NCBI GenBank assembly: GCA_000381585.1
Contig: KB906737.1
Location: forward strand, 558,001 to 622,000
DNA length: 64,000 nucleotides
Source of the DNA: Acidobacteriaceae bacterium KBS 83
Lineage (GTDB): Bacteria; Acidobacteriota; Terriglobia; Terriglobales; Acidobacteriaceae
Reading direction: 5' to 3'
Under the pieces are notes generated by a model. That model did not search any database. It was given only the letters and a program-made list of their open reading frames with translations, and was not told the DNA's origin. Shown here in pieces: positions 18,401-27,895 of this stretch; positions within the stretch are counted from its first letter, which is position 1, and the number at the start of each line of letters is the position of its first letter. The translations under genes were made by a program, and so were the position numbers.

Positions 18401-19933
18401 CTACCTTACGGTCACCCGCAGCCCCGAAGCATGCGGCACCTTGACTGCGCACTGGCCGTGTTTGAGGGACGCGCGCTTCGACTCGTGCGTGATGTGCGCC
18501 TCCCGTGAGTCCAACCCCGGCGCGTGCAGCGTCGCCGTCTCCATCGCGCCGCTGCGGCTTGCACCAAAGTCGAGGGTCAGTTCCAGGTCGTGCGCAGCAT
18601 CCTTGTTCAGGATCACAACCGCGATCTCACCGCCTTGCAGCTTCGCGGCATATGCCGTGGCGTTTACGCCCGTGGCCTGGATCTGGCTGGTCAGATCGGC
18701 CTTCACCAGCGTGGCGCCGCAGAGTGCGCCCACAAATTTGAGCCCGTACGCCACAGGCTCGAGAGTGTATTGGTCCCCGAACGTAGCGACAGGAGTGTAG
18801 AACGGGTGCGGGCGGCTGGCGATCTGCTCCGGCGTCGCTCCCGCATCCTTCAGCATCACGTCTCCGGGAAGGGATCCACCCACCGAGTTTGCCACCGATT
18901 TTCCCGTGCCTCCGTGCAGGTTCACGCCCGAGTAGTTGTTGCTCGCTAGCAGGAGCGAGTAATCCGCCGACCATAACGCCGCTGCAAAGACATCCGATAC
19001 GCCCGGCTTGCCGCCCCGATAGCACGTGTTGCCCTCGGTCATGCGCACGCGCACGCCCATCTTGTCCGCCGCCGCGGTGGCTGTGTCCGCGGTTTTCTGC
19101 ACGCGCGCCGTCGTCGCCGGTTTCAGCAGGTTGGGGATGCTCACCTCGGGATTCGTCGCGGGACCGCCGAAGTAGTAATGGTGGGTCAGTGTTGTGACGT
19201 GCGGGGGGTCGTGGATGGAAGACCATAGCTCGGCGATCTGCGTCAGCCATTCTACGTTTGCCGCTACGTCCGGCATGCCAAATTTCGCGTTCGGCACCGC
19301 CTTTGTTATCGTTCGCGAGATGCTCAGCCATTCGTCCAGATAGGCTTTCGCGTTCCATGTCTTCGGATCGCGCAGGTGACGATCGAACAGGTCTACCTCG
19401 TTGCCGATTTGGAAGTATTGCAGCCGATCTCCAAGCGTCTTGGCCACGTATTCCGCCTCGGCTGCAGCGCGCTTCGATGTATTAGTCCCCATGCCAATCC
19501 CATACAGGCAGGTCCATCCGGTTGCCCGCAGGAAGCCTGCGAGATTGCGCACAGCCTCGGCCGTCACAGCGTAGAACTGCGCCTTAGGCTCACCCGCCAC
19601 CTCACGCGTCCGCGCGTGTTCCGGCTCCTGTGCGTTGGGTGTTGGCTTCCACCACTCGAACTCGCTGGTGTTGCCGCCGAGCCGTAGCACGCCGTGCGTG
19701 CTCAACGCCTTGAATTCGCGAATGAGGCCGGCGTTCTTCGGCGAGAAGAATGCCGGATTGACCAGCTGCTGCACCTCGTATGAGAGCCCGACGTAATCCT
19801 CTGGCATGTGCGGCCCATTCGCCGCGGACGGAATGGTCAAGGTCACCTGTGCCGTGCCTTGCGCACGGAGGCGCGTGGCGGCAACACTCATTGCGGCAGC
19901 AGCAAGAAAACGGCGCCTGCTGATTCGATTCAT
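18401..19933 (-). CDS. Tat-exported glycosidase, GH79 (beta-glucuronidase/heparanase)-like
   Basis: A 510-residue protein starting at the ATG at 19933 with a twin-arginine signal (RISRRRFLAAAAMSVA); an earlier in-frame start at 20074 would bury it, and GGGAGAG precedes 19933. Domain marks: LSYEVQQL and RLGGNTSEFEWW at the barrel start, the acid/base glutamate in IGNEVDLF, and the nucleophile glutamate in MTEGNTCY. A beta-sandwich C-terminus (VVILNKDAAHDLELTLDF) follows. This is the clan GH-A/GH79 pattern, with uronic-acid-containing glycans as likely substrates. The exact substrate is uncertain, and GH30 or GH39 relatives cannot be excluded. Confidence 0.82.
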   Translation of the reverse strand: MNRISRRRFLAAAAMSVAATRLRAQGTAQVTLTIPSAANGPHMPEDYVGLSYEVQQLVNPAFFSPKNAGLIREFKALSTHGVLRLGGNTSEFEWWKPTPNAQEPEHARTREVAGEPKAQFYAVTAEAVRNLAGFLRATGWTCLYGIGMGTNTSKRAAAEAEYVAKTLGDRLQYFQIGNEVDLFDRHLRDPKTWNAKAYLDEWLSISRTITKAVPNAKFGMPDVAANVEWLTQIAELWSSIHDPPHVTTLTHHYYFGGPATNPEVSIPNLLKPATTARVQKTADTATAAADKMGVRVRMTEGNTCYRGGKPGVSDVFAAALWSADYSLLLASNNYSGVNLHGGTGKSVANSVGGSLPGDVMLKDAGATPEQIASRPHPFYTPVATFGDQYTLEPVAYGLKFVGALCGATLVKADLTSQIQATGVNATAYAAKLQGGEIAVVILNKDAAHDLELTLDFGASRSGAMETATLHAPGLDSREAHITHESKRASLKHGQCAVKVPHASGLRVTVR

Positions 19934-20157
19934 CTGGATCGCTCTCCCTGCCGGACTCATCGCGCGCTCCGGATTTTCGCGCTTCAGTATAGACGGCGTA
20001 TCCATCGGCACGCCGCAAGCCGTCCCCTGAAGATCGATTAAACCTGCAGGAACATGTAGTTTTTTTGTGGACAAGACGGCGATAACATCGCCGTGTACTC
20101 AGGTAGATCGTGTCTCCTGAAAGTGAGGACTCCCGAAGGGAGCGAGGTATTCGCAGG

Positions 20158-21813
20158 ATGCAAGACAATCCCACACTGAATCGAGAACATATCGACCGGA
20201 TTAGAACGGTAGCGCAATTGCGTTCCGTGCGCAGTGGAGATGTTCTATATGAACCCTCTTGTCCCGATGTTCCTCTCTTTGTTGTCCTGGACGGGACAGT
20301 CTCGATCAGCAGAGCCGGCGAGGATGAGAAGATCCTGGCAGTTCGCGAGCCAGGACAGTTCACAGGAGAAATGTCTGTAATCTCCGGCAATCGATCGCTC
20401 CTGACGGCACGGGTAGCAAAAGGTGGTGCCGTGCTCGAACTCACTCGTGAAAAAGTGCTGTCGCTCATGACCAAGGACACGGAACTCGGCGACATCCTCA
20501 TGGGGGCTTTTGTCGCCCGTCGCTTGCTGATGATTCAGCTTGGAGAAGGCAATGTCGTCCTGTTCGGCAACAAGAGTTCTGCACATACTCTTGCGCTCAG
20601 AGAATTTCTCACTAGAAATGGGCATCCGTTCACGTACGTCGATATTGAAACGGACTCCTGTAGCGGCGACCTGATGGAAAAACTGGCAGTTCGTAGTGGC
20701 GAAATTCCAGTTGTCTATTGCAACAGGCGATATGTGCTGAGAAATCCGTCTATTGCCGAGTTAGCTGCCTGTCTTGATCTGAACATCAACGTCGACAAAG
20801 GCGTGCGCGACGTTTTAGTGATCGGTGCAGGCCCTGCAGGACTCGCAGCAGCGGTCTACGCCGCTTCAGAGGGGCTCAAGACGCTGGTTATCGAGAAGTC
20901 AGCACCTGGTGGCCAGGCAGGGTCGAGCTCGAAGATCGAAAACTACCTGGGGTTTCCCACGGGGCTTTCTGGACAGGAGCTTGCGAATCGATCCATCGCT
21001 CAAGCTCAGAAATTTGGGGCGCAGTTGATGGTCGCGCAATCAGTCGTGCACATCGATTCCAGCCGGCAACCATATAAGGTGGTTTTGGAGTCTGGCCATA
21101 AGTTCAATGCGCGCAGCGTCGTGATCGCAACTGGCGCGCAATATGCGCGATTGCCTGTCGAGGAAGCAGACGCCTTTACAGGCAGAGGGATCTATTACAA
21201 CGCGACGCATATGGAGGCGCAGCTCTGTGACTCTGAAGAGGTAGCGGTGGTGGGTGGTGGAAACTCTGCGGGACAAGCGGCCGTTTTCCTTGCTCAGACA
21301 TCATCGAAGGTGCATCTTCTCGTGCGTTCGAGCAAGCTTTCAGAATCGATGTCGCAGTATCTGATCGCCAGAATAGAAGCGCATCTCAAAATCGAAGTAC
21401 ACTATGTGACTCAAATTGTTGCTGTCACCGGCACCGCGCATCTGGAAAGTATCGCGTGGAAGGACGACTCATTAGGACTCAAGGAAGCGAGGCCAATTCG
21501 CCACGTGTTTGTGATGGCAGGTGCTGCTCCTCAGACGGAGTGGCTTGAAGATACATTTGTCCTGGACAAAAAGGGGTTCATAGTTACTGGCCCGGACCTT
21601 CTCGGATACGACGATTTTCAGTGGCCGTTGAACCGTTCCCCTCTCCTGCTTGAGACCAGTGTGCCCGGAATATTTGCGGTGGGAGACACACGAGCCGGCA
21701 GCGTTAAACGGGTCGCGTCGGCAGTTGGGGAGGGTGCAATGGCGGTCCATCTCGTGCATCGATTCCTAGCCGAATGCGCAGCGTGGCACAACCCGTCATT
21801 GAAATATGCATAA
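20158..21813 (+). CDS. cNMP-binding / glutaredoxin-like / thioredoxin-reductase fusion
   Basis: A 551-residue protein. A cyclic-nucleotide-binding domain occupies about residues 20-115 (FTGEMSVISGNRSLLTARV). A thioredoxin/glutaredoxin-like segment spans 133-205 (VVLFGNKSSAHTLALREF), then a TrxR-like FAD domain (GAGPAG at 223-228; GGGNSAGQAA at 366-375; final GVFAVGD-type motif FAVGDTRAGS). The CxxC redox pair of thioredoxin reductases is missing: the matching site reads YYNATHMEA. The glutaredoxin-like segment also lacks CxxC. It may be a cNMP-gated flavin sensor or reductase with another electron acceptor. A GTG at 20110 is an alternative start. Divergent from the GH79-like gene. Confidence 0.88.
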   Translation: MQDNPTLNREHIDRIRTVAQLRSVRSGDVLYEPSCPDVPLFVVLDGTVSISRAGEDEKILAVREPGQFTGEMSVISGNRSLLTARVAKGGAVLELTREKVLSLMTKDTELGDILMGAFVARRLLMIQLGEGNVVLFGNKSSAHTLALREFLTRNGHPFTYVDIETDSCSGDLMEKLAVRSGEIPVVYCNRRYVLRNPSIAELAACLDLNINVDKGVRDVLVIGAGPAGLAAAVYAASEGLKTLVIEKSAPGGQAGSSSKIENYLGFPTGLSGQELANRSIAQAQKFGAQLMVAQSVVHIDSSRQPYKVVLESGHKFNARSVVIATGAQYARLPVEEADAFTGRGIYYNATHMEAQLCDSEEVAVVGGGNSAGQAAVFLAQTSSKVHLLVRSSKLSESMSQYLIARIEAHLKIEVHYVTQIVAVTGTAHLESIAWKDDSLGLKEARPIRHVFVMAGAAPQTEWLEDTFVLDKKGFIVTGPDLLGYDDFQWPLNRSPLLLETSVPGIFAVGDTRAGSVKRVASAVGEGAMAVHLVHRFLAECAAWHNPSLKYA

Positions 21814-21962
21814 ACAGTTCCTACGGCTACCCAAACGCGATCTCAACTCATGCACCAGGGCCTTGGACGCGAATTGAGGTGGGTTCAGAATCGAGGCGTT
21901 TCTCAAGCCGCGGGTCTCTCGAATGCTCTCACGCCTAAGCGAATTGAACAAGGAGACTACTC

Positions 21963-22427
21963 ATGAGCAAACACGCTACCATCTCGCCCGAGGAAGCTGC
22001 GGATCGCCTCGCTATTCGGGAACTGGTCGAGGCCTACGCACACTGCGCGGATCGCCGGGATGCGAAAGGTCAGATGTCGCTCTTTACCCCAGACACTCAT
22101 TTCGCGGTGTACATGAATACGAAGGATTCGACTCCCTCACAGGAGCTGCATTCGCGCAAGGCGCTCGCTCCAGTTTTCGCCGACCTGAACAAGTATGACG
22201 CCACCACGCACTTCGTGGGCCAGTGCACAATCTACACGCTGACAGGCACCCGAGCCATGGGGGAAACCTACTGCCTGGCGCACCACGTCACGGTCGACGG
22301 CGAAAGACGACGATTGATGCTCGCCTCGCTCCGTTACCACGACACGTTTGTGAAGATGGAGGGCATTTGGCTGTTTGCGGAGCGCTTGCTCTACGTGGAT
22401 TGGGTCGAGGAACGCGCATTATCATGA
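21963..22427 (+). CDS. SnoaL-like protein
   Basis: A 154-residue NTF2-fold protein: an N-terminal helix pair (DRLAIRELVEAYAHCADRRD), an FTPDTHFAVYM strand, THFVGQCTIYTLTG and a final HDTFVKMEGIWLFAERLLY. A good AAGGAG precedes the ATG. The D-x-x-A-I-R-E-L-V-x-x-Y start is typical of SnoaL_4-type proteins acting on aromatic or polyketide-like substrates. Its stop overlaps the next start as ATGA, the first of three such overlaps in this run. Confidence 0.87.
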   Translation: MSKHATISPEEAADRLAIRELVEAYAHCADRRDAKGQMSLFTPDTHFAVYMNTKDSTPSQELHSRKALAPVFADLNKYDATTHFVGQCTIYTLTGTRAMGETYCLAHHVTVDGERRRLMLASLRYHDTFVKMEGIWLFAERLLYVDWVEERALS

Positions 22428-23212
22428 CAGCCACGAGGCACATGGGGCTCGATGAGTGCCTTTGCAGCGACAGGGGGCCCTGGATGAATATTCCGAGGGC
22501 GAGCAGGAAGCGCCTGGCAATTGTTGGCGCGACAGGAATGGTCGGAGGATATGCCCTTCGCTACGCGCTCGAACATACCTCCATCGACGCTGTGACAGCT
22601 ATTGGGCGCAAGGAACTCGTTATCTCGCACCCCAAGCTGAAAGAGGTTGTGCACCGAGACTTTGCTGACTGCTCCGCACTCGCGGAAGTGCTCTCGGACC
22701 AAGACGCAGCGGTCTTTTGCCTGGGTGCGTATACCGGGGCAGTCTCAGACGCAGAGCTCCGCACGATCACGGTGGACTATACGGTCGAGTTCGCGCGAGT
22801 TCTCCGCGACAGCAGCCCCGATGCCGCGTTCTCGTTCTTGAGCGGCAGTGGTGCGGACCCGACGGGACGCAGCCGAATGGCTTTCGCTCGGTATAAGGGA
22901 GAGGCTGAGACGCTACTCCTTGCGTCGGGGTTCCCGAACGTTTACATCTTCCGGCCCGCGTACATCTACCCCGTGGAACCGCGGAAGGAACCGAATTTCA
23001 GCTACCGCTTCTTGCGAGGGATCTACCCGGCGTTTCGGGCGCTGTTCCCCAATCAGGTAATCAGGGCCGATGACTTGGCCCGAGCCATGGTGGATGTCGT
23101 GGTTGGCGGGATGGGAGTCGCTCCAAGTATGGTTTTCGAGAATCGTGATATCCGAGCTCTGATACAGCCCCTTGATCCGCAACGGGGTGCCCCAGCGAAA
23201 GGGCGCAAATGA
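22424..23212 (+). CDS. NAD(P)-binding oxidoreductase (NAD(P)H-binding, HTATIP2/NmrA-like)
   Basis: A 262-residue protein with the dinucleotide motif VGATGMVGG and an extended-SDR core: SAFSFLSGSGADP-like strand (FSFLSGSGADPTGRS), then FARYKGEAETLLLASGFPNV and IFRPAYIYP. These match the HTATIP2/oxidoreductase group. The start at 22424 overlaps the previous stop (ATGA); another ATG at 22484 with GGGGG upstream sits closer to the Rossmann motif and is possible. Its own stop overlaps the kinase start at 23209. Confidence 0.85.
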   Translation: MTATRHMGLDECLCSDRGPWMNIPRASRKRLAIVGATGMVGGYALRYALEHTSIDAVTAIGRKELVISHPKLKEVVHRDFADCSALAEVLSDQDAAVFCLGAYTGAVSDAELRTITVDYTVEFARVLRDSSPDAAFSFLSGSGADPTGRSRMAFARYKGEAETLLLASGFPNVYIFRPAYIYPVEPRKEPNFSYRFLRGIYPAFRALFPNQVIRADDLARAMVDVVVGGMGVAPSMVFENRDIRALIQPLDPQRGAPAKGRK

Positions 23213-26200
23213 CACAACGCCGAGCACGAAAGCAGCCTATCGAAGCACGTAACATCTTGAATGATCGGGGTCCTGAGCGAACGGATGCACTTGAGAAGGC
23301 CAATGAAGAGCTGAAAGCAGCGCAGGCGGAGTTGCAAAGACGATGGCAGTACCTGGCAGAAGCTCAGATACTGAGTCATTCGGGAACATTCGGATGGAAG
23401 GTTAGCAGTGGCGAACTCAATTGGTCGGACGAGACTTACAGAATTCTAGGATTTACACGAGAAACGCATCCGACGCTCGATCTGGTATTCGACAGAATTC
23501 ATCCCGACGACCGGGACCGCCTTCAGCAGCTCAGGGACCGCGCCGCGCAGGACGGCATGGACTTAGATGTCGAGCATCGAATCCTCTTGCCAGACGGTGT
23601 CATTCGGTACGTCCACGTGGTCGCCCACGCGGGAGAAGGCCGCTCGGGCGATCGCGAGTACATAGGCATAGTCAGCGACATCACTGAACGAAAACGTGCA
23701 GAACAAGATCGACAAGCGCTATCTCGTGACTTAAAAGAGAGCAACGCCAGACTTGAAGAAGCACAACGAATCGCACATCTGGGCTACTGGGAGTGGGATC
23801 TTGAGACGGGTGAGATCGTCTGGTCTGACGAGACCTATCGCATCTTTGGGCTCAAACCGCAAGAACGTACCATGGACTTAGCAACGGTACGCGGAATGGT
23901 CCACCCTGAGGACAGAGAAGCTCTCTACAGCGGAGTGGACGTGGAGATTGATGCCGGCGTGCATCCCGAGGCTGAATTTCGGATTGTCACTCCAAGTAGA
24001 GAAGTGCGCACCGTGCACGCGATCACCTCAAAGCTTTGGGCGGCGATGCCGGGCGATCTGGATAACGAGGCATCCGGAAGGGCCCGCAGGCTGTTCGGTA
24101 CCGTTCAAGACGTTACGGAATTAAAGCACGCAGAGGAAGCCCACCATGCCCTGTCCCGGGATTTGCGAGAAAGCAAAGCTTGGCTCGAAGAAGCTCAACG
24201 GGTTGCCCATCTTGGCTACTGGGTATGGGATCTTGAAACGAATCAAGTGATCTGGTCGGAAGAAACCTACCGCATCTTTGGGTTGACGCCACAGGTGGGC
24301 TCCATGGACATAGCGATAGTAGGGGAAATGTTCCATCCGAATGATCGAGACCATGTATTTCGGACAGCAGAAGAAGCCATCCGTTCTGGGACGCGCGCTG
24401 ACTGTGAACATCGGCTCATTCGTCCCGATGGAGAAATAAGGGTCGTACACAGCTTGGGTGACTTGAAGAAAACTTCAGAGGGGCGAACCCAAATGTTCGG
24501 TACGACTCAGGACATCACCGACCGGAAACGAGCAGAGGAGGAGCGCCAGACCCTATCAAGTGCCCTACAGCAAAGCAACGCGAGGCTTGAAGAAGCTCAA
24601 CGAGTGGGTCACATAGGACATTACGAATTTAACCCTGTCGCAAATCAAGTCACTTGGTCCGCCGAACTTTGTCGTATCTGGGGGTTACCTGCGGTGAAAG
24701 GCCCCATCGACATGGCAGTGGTTTTCCAGATGATCCACCCAGAGGATAGGGAATATGCGGCCCGGGTGGTGGAGGAGACCATTCGTATCGGAACTCACTT
24801 GAAGGCGGAACATCGTATCGTTCGCCCCGACGGAGAAGTGCGATTTCTTCAAGTCCTGGGAACTGTGAAAAGAGATGCCTCGGGGCGCGCCTACGAACTG
24901 TTTGGTACAGGCCAGGACATCACTGATCGAAAACTCGCAGAACAAGCCCTCCGGAGAAATCAGTTCTACCTAAGCGAAGGCGAGCGCCTTGCTCACATGG
25001 GGAGCTGGGCGTCCAGAGATTTAGGTGTACGTTGGTCCGACGATTTAAGTATCTATTGGTCTGATGAGGTCTACAAGATTTACGGACTGGATCCAAAAGA
25101 TGGGACTCCGAACCTTCAGCAGTATTTGGCTGCGATCCATCCCCTGGACCGAGCCTCCATGGCTGAAACAATAAAGATGATGCATGAGCAGCGCTGCGGC
25201 TGCGATGTCACGAAGCGAATAGTTCGACCGGATGGGGAGACACGGTACGTCCGCTGTGTTGGTATTCCGGTGGTAGAAGACGGAGTTTTTCAGGGATTCC
25301 ACGGCACCGCAATGGACGTCACAGAGCAGGAGTTACTGACACAGGAATTGCGAAGGGAACAGGCATACCTCACCGATGCACAAAGTATGGCCCACATCGG
25401 AAGTTGGGTTTTCAATCTCGTCACACACAAGTTACTGCATTCATCGGACGAAAATGCTCGCCTGTATGGCTTTGATCCCAGTCAAGGCCCGATATCAGCC
25501 GAACGCTTTTTCGACACTCAACACGCGGAAGACGCACCTTATGTGAATGCAGCTCTTGACAGAGCAGTCCGCGAGGGAACGGATTTCTACCTTGACGAAT
25601 ATCGGATTCATCATACCGACGGCAGCATCAGATTCCTACGCGCGATCGGACATCGCAATGTATCCGGAGAACCAGGCGAGTATGTCGGCGTCACCATGGA
25701 TATTACGGAACGGAAGCGTGCCGAGGAAGAGCGCGAAAGGCTGCGTCAATTAGAGGCTGAACTTGCACACATCAACCGCGTCAACATGATGGGAGAACTG
25801 GCCGCCGCGCTGGCGCACGAAATCAAGCAACCGATCGCCGCCTCGATCACTAGCGCAAACGCTCTCTTGCGCTGGCTGGCACATGATCCACCCGATCTGG
25901 AAAGAGCACGGGCAACAGCGGTCAGGATTGAGCAAGACGGCCATCGTGCAGCTGACGTTATCAACAGTTTGCAGTCCTTCTACAGAACTGGAACCCCCGC
26001 AGAACGCCAGATAGTTGACGTGAAGGAAACAATTGGAGAGATGACCGGTCTGTTGAGGGGCGAAGCGGATCGGCACTCCATAAAGATCCATCCCGAACTC
26101 GAGGTCGATACACCTAAAACCTTGGCAAATCGGGTACAACTTCAACAGGTTTTCATGAACCTGATGCTGAACGCGATCGAGGCCATGAAAGATACCGGTG

Positions 26201-26466
26201 GCGAATTGACGATCAGATCGCGAGTGAATCCCGAAGGTCGTCTAATGGTTTCCATCAGCGATACCGGCGTTGGATTGCCTGTGGAATCCACCGAACAGAT
26301 TTTTGACCCTTTTCACACGACCAAACCGCAGGGGACGGGTATGGGGCTGACGATTACCCGCTCGATTGTGGAGTCTTACGGAGGGCGTGTGTGGGCCACC
26401 GCAAATCAGGGGGCGGGTGCCACCTTCCATTTCACGCTCCCTGTCGAGACCGAGGCTCACATATGA
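23209..26466 (+). CDS. Soluble histidine kinase with six PAS-PAC domains
   Basis: A 1085-residue protein without a transmembrane segment. Six PAS-PAC units run in tandem, each beginning with a GxWxW-like motif (GTFGW, GYWEW, GYWVW, GHYEF, GSWAS, GSWVF) and closing with an E/D-R-K-type linker such as ITERKRAEQ. Units 2 and 3 are very similar, suggesting recent duplication. The kinase core follows: H870 in LAHEIKQP and an ATP-binding C-terminus with GVGLP and GTGMGLTI. It most resembles FixL-type kinases, but heme or flavin ligation cannot be judged. ATGA overlaps link it to the NAD-binding gene upstream and the response regulator downstream, which is its probable partner. Confidence 0.93.
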   Translation: MTQRRARKQPIEARNILNDRGPERTDALEKANEELKAAQAELQRRWQYLAEAQILSHSGTFGWKVSSGELNWSDETYRILGFTRETHPTLDLVFDRIHPDDRDRLQQLRDRAAQDGMDLDVEHRILLPDGVIRYVHVVAHAGEGRSGDREYIGIVSDITERKRAEQDRQALSRDLKESNARLEEAQRIAHLGYWEWDLETGEIVWSDETYRIFGLKPQERTMDLATVRGMVHPEDREALYSGVDVEIDAGVHPEAEFRIVTPSREVRTVHAITSKLWAAMPGDLDNEASGRARRLFGTVQDVTELKHAEEAHHALSRDLRESKAWLEEAQRVAHLGYWVWDLETNQVIWSEETYRIFGLTPQVGSMDIAIVGEMFHPNDRDHVFRTAEEAIRSGTRADCEHRLIRPDGEIRVVHSLGDLKKTSEGRTQMFGTTQDITDRKRAEEERQTLSSALQQSNARLEEAQRVGHIGHYEFNPVANQVTWSAELCRIWGLPAVKGPIDMAVVFQMIHPEDREYAARVVEETIRIGTHLKAEHRIVRPDGEVRFLQVLGTVKRDASGRAYELFGTGQDITDRKLAEQALRRNQFYLSEGERLAHMGSWASRDLGVRWSDDLSIYWSDEVYKIYGLDPKDGTPNLQQYLAAIHPLDRASMAETIKMMHEQRCGCDVTKRIVRPDGETRYVRCVGIPVVEDGVFQGFHGTAMDVTEQELLTQELRREQAYLTDAQSMAHIGSWVFNLVTHKLLHSSDENARLYGFDPSQGPISAERFFDTQHAEDAPYVNAALDRAVREGTDFYLDEYRIHHTDGSIRFLRAIGHRNVSGEPGEYVGVTMDITERKRAEEERERLRQLEAELAHINRVNMMGELAAALAHEIKQPIAASITSANALLRWLAHDPPDLERARATAVRIEQDGHRAADVINSLQSFYRTGTPAERQIVDVKETIGEMTGLLRGEADRHSIKIHPELEVDTPKTLANRVQLQQVFMNLMLNAIEAMKDTGGELTIRSRVNPEGRLMVSISDTGVGLPVESTEQIFDPFHTTKPQGTGMGLTITRSIVESYGGRVWATANQGAGATFHFTLPVETEAHI

Positions 26467-27089
26467 AGCCCGCGGCCGTGCCCACCGTATTCATCATCGA
26501 TGATGATCGTGGCATGCGTCAGGCGGTTCAGGATCTCGTCGAGTCAGTTGGTCTTCGTGCGGAGTCGTTTGCGACTGGTCAGGAGTTTCTGAGCAAACAA
26601 CCCACCTCTGACCCGAGCTGCCTGGTTCTGGATGTAAGACTTCCTCAGATGAGTGGACTCGATTTCCAGCGCCGGCTGACCGAGGTCGGGATGCGAATAC
26701 CTATTATCTTTATTACGGCACACGGAGACGTTCCTATGTCCGTCAGGGCGCTGAAATCGGGCGCCGTGGAATTTCTGACGAAGCCCTTTCGCGATCAGGA
26801 CCTGTTGGACGCGATTCAGCAGGCTCTCCAGTGTGACCGTGCGGAGCGAGCACAGCAGGCGGAGGCCCACGAACTGCATGGACGGTATCAGGCATTGACC
26901 GCGCGAGAGCGGGAGGTTATGGGGCTCGTAGTCTCTGGAATGCTCAACAAGCAGATTGCCTCAGAAATCGGAGCCAGCGAAGCCACTGTAAAGATCCATC
27001 GAGGCAACTTGATGCAGAAGATGCAGGCCAGCTCGCTAATTGAATTGGTCCGCATGGCCGACAAGCTAAAGCTTGTTCTTCCTAAATAG
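26463..27089 (+). CDS. FixJ/NarL-type response regulator
   Basis: A 208-residue regulator: receiver domain with the acidic pocket DDD at 13-15, phospho-acceptor Asp57 in LVLDVRLPQMSG, Thr in FITAHG and Lys in TKPF. A LuxR-type helix-turn-helix follows (LTAREREVMGLVVSGMLNKQ; EATVKIHRGNLMQKM). The start overlaps the kinase stop (ATGA), so kinase and regulator are made together. The C-terminal GVxNKQIA pattern groups it with FixJ. Target promoters are unknown. Confidence 0.93.
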   Translation: MKPAAVPTVFIIDDDRGMRQAVQDLVESVGLRAESFATGQEFLSKQPTSDPSCLVLDVRLPQMSGLDFQRRLTEVGMRIPIIFITAHGDVPMSVRALKSGAVEFLTKPFRDQDLLDAIQQALQCDRAERAQQAEAHELHGRYQALTAREREVMGLVVSGMLNKQIASEIGASEATVKIHRGNLMQKMQASSLIELVRMADKLKLVLPK

Positions 27090-27220
27090 CGTCGAATTAT
27101 CTCTCTAGAGAGGCTGCTATTCCGCTCCTCCTCCAGTTCTAGCCGACTACCACCAGAGTAGTAGTTTTTTCGACTACGATCCGATTGTGCTGCCTTTATG
27201 GAGAGCGTTACCTTTTGGCC

Positions 27221-27895
27221 ATGAAGATCGAGCACACCCCAAGCCTTCTGGCAATCCTCGATGATGACAAGTCGGTTCAAAGCGCACTGCAAGATCTGAT
27301 CGAATCGGAGGGGATGTCCGCGCTCTGCTTCGACTCCGCAGAGCAGTTCCTGGATACTGACGCCAGACACAAGGCCGCATGCCTGATTGCCGACATTCGC
27401 ATGCCAGGCATGTCTGGTATTGAAGTGCAAGCGAAGCTTAAGGCCGAGCGATGCCCAATACCGATCATCTTCATCACTGCCCGCGGCGACATTCCATCGA
27501 CAGTGATTGCGATGAAGAGAGGAGCGATTGACTTCTTTACTAAACCGGTTGATGGAGCTGCCCTGCTCAATTCGATTGAAAAGGCGTTGCAGCAGGCTCG
27601 GGCGAATCGCCAAGAGGCGATCGAATATGCAAGGTTGGCCGCCAGATACGAGTCCCTGACGCCCAGGGAGCGAGAGGTGTTGCCACTATTGGTTTGCGGT
27701 CTGTTAAACAAACAAGTGGCATTCGAGTTGGGGATCACCGAGTGGACTGTTCAACTACATCGAGGACATATTATGCGAAAGATGCAAGCCGACTCTTTTG
27801 CAGCGTTAGTCAGGATGGCGGCCAACCTCAGCTTTAATAACCGACAGCATCCAAGAGCAATAAGTAGAATTGGAAGCGGCTTACGCTCATGTTGA
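27221..27895 (+). CDS. Second FixJ-type response regulator
   Basis: A 224-residue regulator of the same family as its neighbour: acceptor Asp58 in LIADIRMPGMSG, FITARG, TKPVDG, then the helix-turn-helix (LTPREREVLPLLVCGLLNKQ; EWTVQLHRGHIMRKM). It lies 131 bases downstream of the first regulator with no strong ribosome site; the ATG at 27221 is the best start. In other bacteria paired FixJ regulators behind one PAS kinase form a branched pathway. A tail of about 25 residues beyond the domain is unrelated to the family. Confidence 0.9.
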   Translation: MKIEHTPSLLAILDDDKSVQSALQDLIESEGMSALCFDSAEQFLDTDARHKAACLIADIRMPGMSGIEVQAKLKAERCPIPIIFITARGDIPSTVIAMKRGAIDFFTKPVDGAALLNSIEKALQQARANRQEAIEYARLAARYESLTPREREVLPLLVCGLLNKQVAFELGITEWTVQLHRGHIMRKMQADSFAALVRMAANLSFNNRQHPRAISRIGSGLRSC

